DNA of 13,045 bases from Bacteroidetes bacterium QS_8_64_10 (lineage in GTDB: Bacteria; Bacteroidota; Rhodothermia; Rhodothermales; Salinibacteraceae). Both the position numbers and the translations under genes were made by a program. The DNA is taken from NCBI GenBank assembly GCA_003022505.1, contig PXTQ01000137.1, forward strand, positions 1 to 13,045, in the 5' to 3' direction. The notes under the pieces are model-generated. The model searched no databases. It had not been told where the DNA came from and saw only the letters and a program-made list of their open reading frames with translations. Below, piece by piece: positions 6,112-12,542 of this stretch; the stretch's first letter is position 1, and the number at the start of each line of letters is the position of its first letter.

Positions 6112-7899
6112 ATGGGTCTCTCCGGCGACGCCTGGATCACCCTCGGTGTCATCGTCGGCATGATCGCGGCGCTCCTGCGCGAGGTGACGCGGCCCGCCCT
6201 CATCGTGCTCGGCGCGCTGCTGGCGCTGCTCGTGACGGGCGTGCTGACGCCGGAAGAAGGGCTGGCGGGCTTCTCCAACTCTGCGGTGCTTACCATCGGA
6301 TCGCTCTACGTGGTGGCCGCCGGCATTCAGCAGACGGGTGCTCTGTCTTTTTTCGACCGCGTGTTGGGCCGGTCCTCGCTCGGCGGTGAGCCGCCTGCCC
6401 TGCCGGTTACGCTGTTTCGCCTGATGGTGCCGACGGCGCTGCTCTCCGGCTTCATTAACAACACGCCCGTCGTGGCGACGCTCATCCCACGCGTGCAGGA
6501 GTGGGGCCGCGAGCACGGCATCGCTCCCTCCCGGTTGCTCATGCCGCTCTCGTTTGCGTCCATCGTCGGCGGCATGACCACACTCATCGGCACGAGCACT
6601 AACCTGATCGTCTCCGGCATGATGGAGGCGGAAGGCTACGCGGGCCTCGGGCTGTTTGACCTGACGGCGGTGGGCGTGCCCGTGGCGCTCGGCGTGCTGG
6701 CGTACTTCATCGTCGCGGGGCACCGCCTCCTCCCCGACCGCGCCAGCGAGGAGCACACGGTCGAGGAAGAAGCGCAGAATTACCTTTTTGAGGTGCGCGT
6801 GACGCCGGAGGCCGCGTTCGAGGGGCAGACGGTGGAAGAGGCCGGCCTTCGGTCGCTGGGCGACGCCTACCTCGTGCACGTGCAGCGCGGCGAGCACGTG
6901 GTGCAGGCTACCCCCGACGAAGTTCTACAGGCGGGGGACGTGCTCACCTTCACGGGCAGCGTTAGGCGGCTGGAGGCGCTCCTGCGGCGCGACGGCTTCG
7001 AGCGCACGGTGGCGGCGTTCGGCAGAAATGGGCAGCAGGCCCTCCCGCTCTACGAAGCGGTCGTGGCGGCCTCGTCGGGCATGGTGGGCAAGACGCTGCG
7101 CGAGGTCGACTTCCGCGAGAATTACGAGGGGGTCGTACTCGCCATCCAGCGCAAGGACGAGCAGATGAGTGGCGCGCTGGGCCGGGTGGAGATTCAGCCC
7201 GGCGACCTGCTTTTGGTGGAGGCCGAAAACGGCTTCGATGAGCAGTGGCAGACCCAGCCCGACGAGTTCTACCTGGCGACACCGCGCGAGTCCGACCGCG
7301 CGCCCGTGCACCCTGAAAAAGCGCCGTGGGCGCTCGGCCTGTTCGGCGCGATGATTCTGGCGGCGGCCTTCAAGCTGCTGCCCATCGTCGTGGCCGCGAT
7401 TCTGGCGGCGGTGGGCATGGTGGTGGTCGGCGGGCTGAACCTGGAAAGCGCGCGTGAGGCCGTCAACCTGCCGGTGCTCGTCGTGATTTCCGCTGCCTTC
7501 GGGCTGGGCCGCGCCGTCGAGAAGACCGGCCTGGCCGACATGGTGGCGCACGACCTGCTGGGCTGGGTCGCGCCGATGGGCGCGCTGGCCGTGGTCGCCG
7601 CGCTCTACGTGCTGACGAACGTGCTGACGGAGTTGGTCACAAACCAGGCCGCTGCCGTGCTGATGACGCCCGTGGCGCTCTCGGTGGCAGGCGACGCCGG
7701 GCTGCCGCCAACGCCGCTGGCCGTGACCGTCGCCATCGCCGCCTCCGCCAGCTTCCTCACGCCCATCGGCTATCACACCAATCTGATGGTGATGTCGCCG
7801 GGCGGCTATCGCGTGCGCGACTACACGCGAACCGGTCTGCCCGTGAGCCTGCTCGTCATGGCGCTGGCGCTCACTGCCATCTGGGGGCTGCTATTGTAG
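6112..7899 (+). CDS. SLC13/DASS-type anion permease with two RCK_C (TrkA_C) domains, probable sulfate transporter
   Basis: 595 residues from ATG 6112, which has GGAG eight bases upstream; an in-frame ATG at 6085 would add nine residues. Hydrophobic membrane segments fill residues 5-220 and 400-595. Between them lie two RCK_C-like domains at about 229-292 and 314-378, each with a VxxxLxGxTxxEAxL-like start and a GD-(V/L)-L-x-(F/V) close. Both halves carry the substrate-site signature of the SLC13 superfamily: STN at 162-164 (TLIGTSTNL) and HTN at 555-557 (TPIGYHTNL). Matching hairpin segments are NNTPVVATLIP and LTNQAAAVLMTP. This architecture is known from algal SAC1/SLT-type and many bacterial Na+/sulfate or divalent-anion symporters. 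Position downstream of cysD and cysNC favours sulfate, but the substrate is inferred. Confidence 0.88.
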   Translation: MGLSGDAWITLGVIVGMIAALLREVTRPALIVLGALLALLVTGVLTPEEGLAGFSNSAVLTIGSLYVVAAGIQQTGALSFFDRVLGRSSLGGEPPALPVTLFRLMVPTALLSGFINNTPVVATLIPRVQEWGREHGIAPSRLLMPLSFASIVGGMTTLIGTSTNLIVSGMMEAEGYAGLGLFDLTAVGVPVALGVLAYFIVAGHRLLPDRASEEHTVEEEAQNYLFEVRVTPEAAFEGQTVEEAGLRSLGDAYLVHVQRGEHVVQATPDEVLQAGDVLTFTGSVRRLEALLRRDGFERTVAAFGRNGQQALPLYEAVVAASSGMVGKTLREVDFRENYEGVVLAIQRKDEQMSGALGRVEIQPGDLLLVEAENGFDEQWQTQPDEFYLATPRESDRAPVHPEKAPWALGLFGAMILAAAFKLLPIVVAAILAAVGMVVVGGLNLESAREAVNLPVLVVISAAFGLGRAVEKTGLADMVAHDLLGWVAPMGALAVVAALYVLTNVLTELVTNQAAAVLMTPVALSVAGDAGLPPTPLAVTVAIAASASFLTPIGYHTNLMVMSPGGYRVRDYTRTGLPVSLLVMALALTAIWGLLL

Positions 7900-7948
7900 A
7901 GAGCGGTTGGTACGTTGCAAGTTTGCAGGTTGGGAGGTTTCTTATTTC

Positions 7949-8095
7949 ACAGTGGGCGGCTTTTATGACGAAAGCCTGTCCGATTTCTTCGAGCACGTTT
8001 CGCCGAAGCGTGTTCTCGTCCTGACGCTGAAACGCACGAAGGCGCATCCCGACGAGACGCTGCGACGTATCTACCGGTTCATTGGCGTGAAAAGG
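7949..8095 (+). pseudogene. C-terminal fragment of a PAPS-dependent sulfotransferase
   Basis: One frame gives GGFYDESLSDFFEHVSPKRV, then LVLTLKRTKAHPDETL and RRIYRFIGV. This is the pattern of the 3'-phosphate-binding C-terminal region of sulfotransferases (Y-x2-L-x5-F, then LVL-x2-E-D-L-x3-P-x2-TL-x3-I-x2-FLGV). The N-terminal PAPS-binding P-loop-like motif is absent and no start fits. After FIGV the frame runs into unrelated sequence. Given the PAPS-making cysNC nearby, a former sulfotransferase gene is reasonable. The match is by eye. Confidence 0.55.
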
Positions 8096-8117
8096 GGCTG
8101 GAACGAGCAGGCCGCCC

Positions 8118-8402
8118 CTACAACGCCAACTGGACGACCTTTTCGAACACGTAGACCGCTTGGCCGATCTCGTGGGGGCGATGCAGCCGGACGTGGTCCT
8201 TGCGCCGTGGCTGCTGGACGCCCCACCCAAGCACCGCCTCGCCAATCACCTGCTGTGGCTGGCGAACATCAGCGACGCGAGAAGAAAGGCGAAAAGGCGT
8301 GGGGACGGTCGGTGCATGACGAGTAGCATCCGGTTCGCTATCAAACGCATCACCGTATTAGCGAAGACGATGCTGGCCCGCCCAACCGGGGGCGCTCCTT
8401 GA
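8118..8402 (+). pseudogene. Fragment resembling a PIG-L family deacetylase
   Basis: The frame gives LDDLFEHVDRLADLVGAMQP, then DVVLAPWLLDAPPKHRLANHLLWL. PIG-L (LmbE-like) N-acetylglucosaminyl deacetylases have a helix, then PDvV, then a loop with HPDH and a helix starting R-x-A. Here the loop reads PPKHR, so the first His and the Asp of HPDH are replaced. The N-terminal AHPDD zinc site is absent. Residues after about 8280 are basic and do not resemble the family. It is a broken fragment at best; an unknown small protein starting at TTG 8160 is the alternative. Confidence 0.35.
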
Positions 8403-8486
8403 ACATTTCTTGCTCCCGAATCTTTGCGGTCTCCGGCTGTGTATTTCTACTAACAGCATCGTCAACAGCAACGAGAAAATCGACCC

Positions 8487-9350
8487 ATGCCCTACTCGGC
8501 GGAAATCAGCCGCTCCGCGCCGGGCGCGTTTTTGTTTCTTTTGGACCAGTCCGCCTCCATGCAGGACACCTTCGGCGGGGCCGAGGAGAAAGGCGACGCC
8601 GCTCCGAGTAAGGCGCGCGTCCTGGCCGACGTGGTGAACAAGCTGCTGCAAAACCTGGCGCTGCGCTGCGCCAAAGAGGAGGGCGTGCGTGATTATTTTA
8701 GCGTGGGCGTGGTGGGCTACGGCGACCGCGTGCAACCGCTCGTGCAGCCGTCGTCGGAAGAGCACGCGGCGGCGGGCGACCTCGTGCCCATCAGCCATCT
8801 GGCCGAGCGTCCGCTGCGCCTGGAAGAGCGTCTCGAAACCGTCGAGCAAAACGGCGAGCCAACCGAAAAGCGCGTCAAGACGCCCATCTGGTTCGAGCCG
8901 CACGCCAAGAACGGCACGCCCATGTGCCAGGCGCTCGACTTCGCCGCGCAGACGGTGCGCCGCTGGATCGACGTGCACCCGGAGGCGTTTCCGCCCATCG
9001 TGGTGAACGTAACCGACGGCGAGGCCACCGACGGCGATCCGCTGCGGCAGGCGCAGCAGCTTCGCTCCTTTGCGACGGGCGACGGCGAAGTGCTGCTCTT
9101 CAACGTGCATCTTTCGGAGGCAGAGGCGACGCCCGTGGAGCTGCCCGCGTCCGTGGCCGAGGTGCCCGAAGAGGACTACGCCCGGCAGCTCTTTCAGATG
9201 TCGAGCCGGCTGCCTTTTTCTATGCGGCAGGCCGCCGAGCAGGAAGGCTACGAGGCGAACATGGACACGCGCGGGTTTATTTTCAACGCCGACCCCGGCG
9301 CGCTCGTGCGCTTTCTGGAGATCGGCACGCGGCCCAGCAACCTGCGGTAG
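8487..9350 (+). CDS. VWA domain protein of the TerY-P triad
   Basis: 287 residues, essentially one von Willebrand A domain. The MIDAS metal site is complete: D20-Q-S-A-S24 after the first strand (FLFLLDQSAS), the Thr of NGTP at 144, and VTDGEATDGDP with D177. These follow the TerY-like pattern of small cytoplasmic VWA proteins; there is no signal peptide or membrane segment. VWA domains bind partner proteins through the bound metal ion. The next two genes encode a PP2C phosphatase and a protein kinase, giving the known TerY-phosphatase-kinase (TerY-P) order, in which the VWA protein is thought to scaffold phospho-signalling. The ATG at 8487 is the only start that leaves the first strand intact. 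There is no Shine-Dalgarno. The C-terminal extension (about 225-287) is helical and may be triad-specific. Confidence 0.88.
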   Translation: MPYSAEISRSAPGAFLFLLDQSASMQDTFGGAEEKGDAAPSKARVLADVVNKLLQNLALRCAKEEGVRDYFSVGVVGYGDRVQPLVQPSSEEHAAAGDLVPISHLAERPLRLEERLETVEQNGEPTEKRVKTPIWFEPHAKNGTPMCQALDFAAQTVRRWIDVHPEAFPPIVVNVTDGEATDGDPLRQAQQLRSFATGDGEVLLFNVHLSEAEATPVELPASVAEVPEEDYARQLFQMSSRLPFSMRQAAEQEGYEANMDTRGFIFNADPGALVRFLEIGTRPSNLR

Positions 9351-9491
9351 TTCGTGGGTGGCTGGTTTTCGGTTTGCGGTTCGTGGTTCGTAAGTTCGTG
9401 TGCTTGCAGGTCCCGGCGCTGATAAAGCCAAAATCGCAACTCGCCACTCGACCTTCACAAATCGAAACTCGAAAATCGCCAATCGCAAATC
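9351..9491 (+). repeat. Word-repeat spacer between the VWA and phosphatase genes
   Basis: The first 60 bases are G/T-rich (ggtttgcggttcgtggttcgtaag). The last 60 are A/C-rich runs of aatcgcaa/actcgcca-like words that end at the GTG start of the phosphatase gene. A 17-nt word at 9469-9485 recurs exactly at 10580-10596, before the kinase core. No gene and no Shine-Dalgarno are present. Confidence 0.6.
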
Positions 9492-10229
9492 GTGAAGCAC
9501 GGAGACATCGTCGCTAAGGAGCGCATCCTGTGGCTGCCGAAGGGCGACCACACGGCGGAAGAATACGAAGACGCTGCGTTCGTCTCCGAGACGGGCACGT
9601 GGCCGCTCCGGGCAGCCGTAGCCGACGGCGCTACCGAGTCGGTCTTTGCCCGCGACTGGGCCAACCGCCTCGTGCGCGGCGTTGCGCAGTCGGAGGGACT
9701 GAACGCCGACAGCTTCCCGCAGCAGCTCCGCGACTGGCAGAATGCTTTTCTGCAGCAGCATCAGCAACAGCAGCCGCGCGAAGGAGAGCGCGCCTGGTAT
9801 GCCGAGCGGAAGGCCGAAGAGGGCGCTTTCGCTACGCTGCTGGGCCTGACGGTGCACCGCGACCGCTCCTGGCAGGCGTTCTCCGTGGGCGACTGCTGCC
9901 TGTTTCACCTCCGCGACAACGACGTGATCGCCGCCTGGCCCTTCGACGACGCCGAGGCGTTCGACGACCGGCCCGCGCTCGTGCCCAGCCTGTCGGAGCG
10001 CGACGCGCCGTCTCCGAAGACGCATTCGGGCGAGTGGAAGCTGCACGACGCCTTCGTACTTACCACTGATGCCCTCGCGGCCTGGCTGCTCGATGGAGGC
10101 ACGCCCGCCGATCTGTTTTCGCTCCCGCCCGACACGTTTCAGGAAGGCGTCGAGGCCGCCCGTGAGGAAGGCGCGCTCCGCGACGACGACACCACCGCCC
10201 TCACGCTGAGAATCAAGCGCTCGCGTTGA
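9492..10229 (+). CDS. PP2C-type serine/threonine phosphatase of the TerY-P triad
   Basis: 245 residues with the PPM/PP2C metal-site motifs in order: an acidic pair in EEYEDAAFV (E26/D27), AVADGATES with D45, GAFATLLGLTV, the FSVGDCCLFHL strand pair, LTTDALAAWLL with D193, and DDDTTALTL (D231-D233) at the end. It is a compact version, shorter than typical PP2C domains, as expected for triad members. It likely removes phosphates added by the kinase two genes on. It is soluble, with no signal peptide. A glutamine-rich stretch (QQHQQQQ) lies near residue 90. The start is GTG at 9492, because no ATG fits and the preceding sequence is spacer repeat. The gap to the VWA gene is 141 bases, wider than expected for a tight operon. 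Confidence 0.87.
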   Translation: MKHGDIVAKERILWLPKGDHTAEEYEDAAFVSETGTWPLRAAVADGATESVFARDWANRLVRGVAQSEGLNADSFPQQLRDWQNAFLQQHQQQQPREGERAWYAERKAEEGAFATLLGLTVHRDRSWQAFSVGDCCLFHLRDNDVIAAWPFDDAEAFDDRPALVPSLSERDAPSPKTHSGEWKLHDAFVLTTDALAAWLLDGGTPADLFSLPPDTFQEGVEAAREEGALRDDDTTALTLRIKRSR

Positions 10230-10572
10230 TGCGTTGGCGTGCTGGGGCGTTTCGTGCTTGCGGGGTGCGCGTTGGTTCGGGGTCGATCACGTCGGCACGT
10301 CCTTCACGCCGTCAACGCCCGATTCGAGTGAGGAACGTGACAGGCGTACCGGACTTAAGCGGATCCGCAAAACTTCTGCGGCCCCGGACGACTGACCGAA
10401 GACGACTGACGACCGCGCAAACGTTCAAAATTCGTCAACCGTCGGTTGTCGTTCGTTCAAGCGAAAAGCGAATGGGCAAGAGAGAATCCGAAGGTTACAA
10501 CTTCCTTTTCCCCTTCGCTGAGGCGCACGACCTGGGCTTGCTCCGACGTGTCTAAAAATCCCCAATCGCAAC
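10230..10572 (+). other. Repeat-rich spacer between the phosphatase and kinase genes
   Basis: No protein-like frame is seen. The first 60 bases are G/T-rich words. The 61-nt repeat copy 2 with its hairpin is at 10354-10414. A perfect 13-base palindrome, caaccgtcggttg, is at 10436-10448. An A/C-rich word run (aatcgcaacttgcc) begins at about 10556 and continues into the assigned kinase start. The hairpin at 10365-10381 is short and lacks a T-run, so it is not a convincing intrinsic terminator. Confidence 0.55.
10354..10414 (+). repeat. 61-nt dispersed repeat with conserved hairpin, copy 2
   Basis: It aligns without gaps to the reverse complement of 1636-1696 at 51 of 61 positions. The stem CCGCA (10365-10369) pairs with TGCGG (10377-10381). 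The stem is the same in both copies and the loop differs at two positions. Confidence 0.7.
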
Positions 10573-10597
10573 TTGCCAATCGAAAATCGCCAATCGA
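10556..10597 (+). repeat. aatcgcaa-type word run overlapping the kinase start
   Basis: It contains four near-copies of aatcg(a/c)aa/c words, including the exact 17-nt match (10580-10596) to 9469-9485 before the phosphatase gene. The TTG assigned as kinase start (10573) lies inside this run, so the first ten codons translate repeat sequence. Confidence 0.6.
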
Positions 10598-12309
10598 CAA
10601 CGCCGGGTGCGTATCAGGAGGCGCTGCAAATTCCCGAAGCGGCCTTCGCCGATCCGGAGTTGCAGGCCGCCACGCCCGACGAGACGACGCTCGGCCTGCC
10701 GCGCCCCGTCACGGGCGCGTTCGCCGCCGTCTTCCCGATGACGCTGTCGTCGGGGGGGCGCGTCGCCGTCAAGTGCTTCCTGCACGAGACGCCGGACCGC
10801 CGCAAGCGCTACGAAGCTCTCCGCCGGCACTTCAGCGAAGCCGACCTGCCGTACACGGTCGGGTTCGAGTACCAGAGCGAGGGCATCACGGTAGACGGCC
10901 AATCGCTTCCGATTCTGAAGATGGACTGGGCCGAGGGGCAGCCGCTCAACCGCTACGTTGAAGATCACCTCGACGCGCCGCGCTCGCTCGCCGCGCTCGC
11001 CGACCGCTTCGCCGCTATGCTGGAAGCGCTGAAGGACCACAGCATCGCGCACGGCGACCTGCAACACGGCAACGTGCTCGTCCATGAGCGCGAGGACGAC
11101 TTGGCGCTTCGCCTCGTCGATTACGACACGACGTACGTGCCCGCGCTCAACAACAAACGAAGCGCCGAGGTGGGCCACCGCAACTACCAGCACCCCGACC
11201 GCGACGAGCGCGACTTCGGCCCGCACCTCGATCACTTTGCCGGGCGCGTGATCTACACGGCGCTGCAGGTGCTCCGCCGCGACCCCGCGCTCTGGGATCG
11301 CTTCGACACAGGCGAGAATTTGCTCTTCCAGGCCGACGATTTCTACGATCCCGATGCCTCGCCGCTCTTCGAGGCGCTCGCCCAAATCGACGCCGTCCGC
11401 CCGCACGCCGAGGCGCTGCGTACGGCCTGCTATCTGGAGCCGGAGGACGTGCCACCGCTCGCGGAGGCGGTCACGAGCGAGGCTATGCCTGTGAAGCGCG
11501 AGCGACAACGGGAGCGCTCCGGCGAAACAGCCGCGCCGCGCCGGAACCGGACGGAGCAACTTTTTCTGCCCGCGCTCGCCGCGTGCCTCGCAGGCTGCCT
11601 CGCCCTCGGCGCGCTGATCGGTCTGGCGGTGGGCGTGGCGGCGGGGCTCGTCGTCCTCGCGGCAGGCGGAATTGCAGCCTGGCGCGTATGGCGTCGCCTT
11701 CCGGTGGTGCGTCGCCGCCGTCGCCTGCAGAGCGAGTTGGGGTACTTCGAGCGCGTCATCGCGGACCACCGGAGCCAGATCGAGAAGCGCGAGGAGCAGC
11801 GCCGCGAGGTCAAGTCGAACGTCGAGGAGCTGCGCGCCGAGCGGCTGGAGGAGCTTCAAAGCCATGCCCTCCGCGACCGGCTCAAATATCATTTCGTAAA
11901 CGAAGCGAAGACCGTCGAGGGCATCGGCCACCGCGTGGTCGTACGCCTGAAGGCCGCCGGCATCCGCGCCGCGCACCAGATCACGCCCGACCGCCTCGCG
12001 AGCGTCAGCCGCATCGGCGACCGGAGCCGCGCTCGCGTGCGAATGTGGCGCAACTCGCTCGCCCGCGAGTACGAGGACGACGTGCCGGATCAGCTCTCGC
12101 CCGCCGAGAAGCGCCGCCTGCGCCGGTCCGTGGAGCGCCGCGCCGAAGGCTTCGCCGACGACATCGAGCGGCTGCGCGCCAAGATCAAGGTGCAGGAAGA
12201 AGAACGGAAGGCCGTCAAGGAGCGGCTGGAGCGCGTGCCGCACGTTACGTTTGGGCGCTACCTGGCGTACCTGATGCGACTGCGGCGATATGAGGCTGGG
12301 AGACTGTGA
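10573..12309 (+). CDS. Divergent protein kinase with transmembrane, coiled-coil and helix-hairpin-helix domains (TerY-P triad kinase)
   Basis: 578 residues. The N-lobe has TGAFAAVFPM (glycine loop) and VAVKCF with K67. The catalytic loop is HGDLQHGNVL (D162, N167), with HGD in place of HRD. The metal motif is LVDYD, with D183 and Asp in place of the Gly of DFG. After a basic linker, residues about 330-372 form two hydrophobic segments, probably a membrane hairpin, followed by an Arg-rich stretch. A charged coiled coil spans about 385-435. A helix-hairpin-helix domain at about 445-496 reads TVEGIGHRVVVRLKAAGI and then ITPDRLASVSRIGDRSRAR, a nucleic-acid-binding fold. A second charged helical region ends the protein. 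Kinase-HhH fusions are the known third member of TerY-P triads. The start is uncertain: TTG 10573 is the only candidate before the conserved part (from about residue 12) and lies in repeat words. Confidence 0.88.
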   Translation: MPIENRQSTTPGAYQEALQIPEAAFADPELQAATPDETTLGLPRPVTGAFAAVFPMTLSSGGRVAVKCFLHETPDRRKRYEALRRHFSEADLPYTVGFEYQSEGITVDGQSLPILKMDWAEGQPLNRYVEDHLDAPRSLAALADRFAAMLEALKDHSIAHGDLQHGNVLVHEREDDLALRLVDYDTTYVPALNNKRSAEVGHRNYQHPDRDERDFGPHLDHFAGRVIYTALQVLRRDPALWDRFDTGENLLFQADDFYDPDASPLFEALAQIDAVRPHAEALRTACYLEPEDVPPLAEAVTSEAMPVKRERQRERSGETAAPRRNRTEQLFLPALAACLAGCLALGALIGLAVGVAAGLVVLAAGGIAAWRVWRRLPVVRRRRRLQSELGYFERVIADHRSQIEKREEQRREVKSNVEELRAERLEELQSHALRDRLKYHFVNEAKTVEGIGHRVVVRLKAAGIRAAHQITPDRLASVSRIGDRSRARVRMWRNSLAREYEDDVPDQLSPAEKRRLRRSVERRAEGFADDIERLRAKIKVQEEERKAVKERLERVPHVTFGRYLAYLMRLRRYEAGRL

Positions 12310-12542
12310 GCTTGGGAGTCTGCGAATCTGCGCGTCTCGATGAGTTGAGCCTGAAGATCTACGACACGACGAGCCGGCTCGTCCGGCGGGTCGTTTCGGA
12401 GCGACCGTACGGCGCGGGTGAGCACACGGTGAGGTGGGACGGCGCGAGCGCCGGCGGCCAACCGGTAGCCAGCGGCGTCTACTTCATCGTGCTGGAAACC
12501 GATCAGGTGCGCCGCTCGCGGCCCATCGTGCGCGTCGAATAG
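12306..12542 (+). pseudogene. C-terminal fragment of a FlgD-like Ig / type-A sorting domain protein
   Basis: From about 12345 the frame reads LSLKIYDTTSRLVRRVV, GAGEHTVRWDGASAGG and QPVASGVYFIVLET. This is the FlgD-Ig/T9SS type-A-like domain found at the extreme C-terminus of secreted Bacteroidota-type proteins (IYD-x2-G-R-x-V, G-x-H-x-V-x-W-D-G, G-x-x-V-x-SG-x-Y). The rest of the protein is missing. The 13 codons before it come from words such as cttgggagtctgcgaatctgcg that continue from the kinase end. The GTG at 12306 overlaps the kinase stop but is unlikely to be a real start. It is a gene tail stranded by deletion or insertion. Confidence 0.6.

Larger units (their letters stand above)
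7900..8486 (+). other. Degraded region with gene fragments between the permease and the VWA gene
   Basis: No intact gene is seen. 7900-7945 is a G/T-rich word run (gttgcaagtttgcaggttggg). A sulfotransferase-like fragment and then a PIG-L-like fragment follow in different frames and are listed separately. From about 8290 to 8486 nothing is recognisable. Confidence 0.55.

Noticed and set aside
8358..10046. 562-codon minus-strand frame opposite the VWA and phosphatase genes
   Set aside because: It crosses two genes and the repeat spacer between them and has no domain pattern.
10365..10381. Intrinsic terminator after the phosphatase gene
   Set aside because: The stem is only 5 bp with no following T-run, and the same hairpin sits inside a dispersed repeat found elsewhere in the opposite orientation.
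10552..12243. 563-codon minus-strand frame opposite the kinase
   Set aside because: It is a shadow of the kinase gene; composition and absence of motifs match the other shadows.
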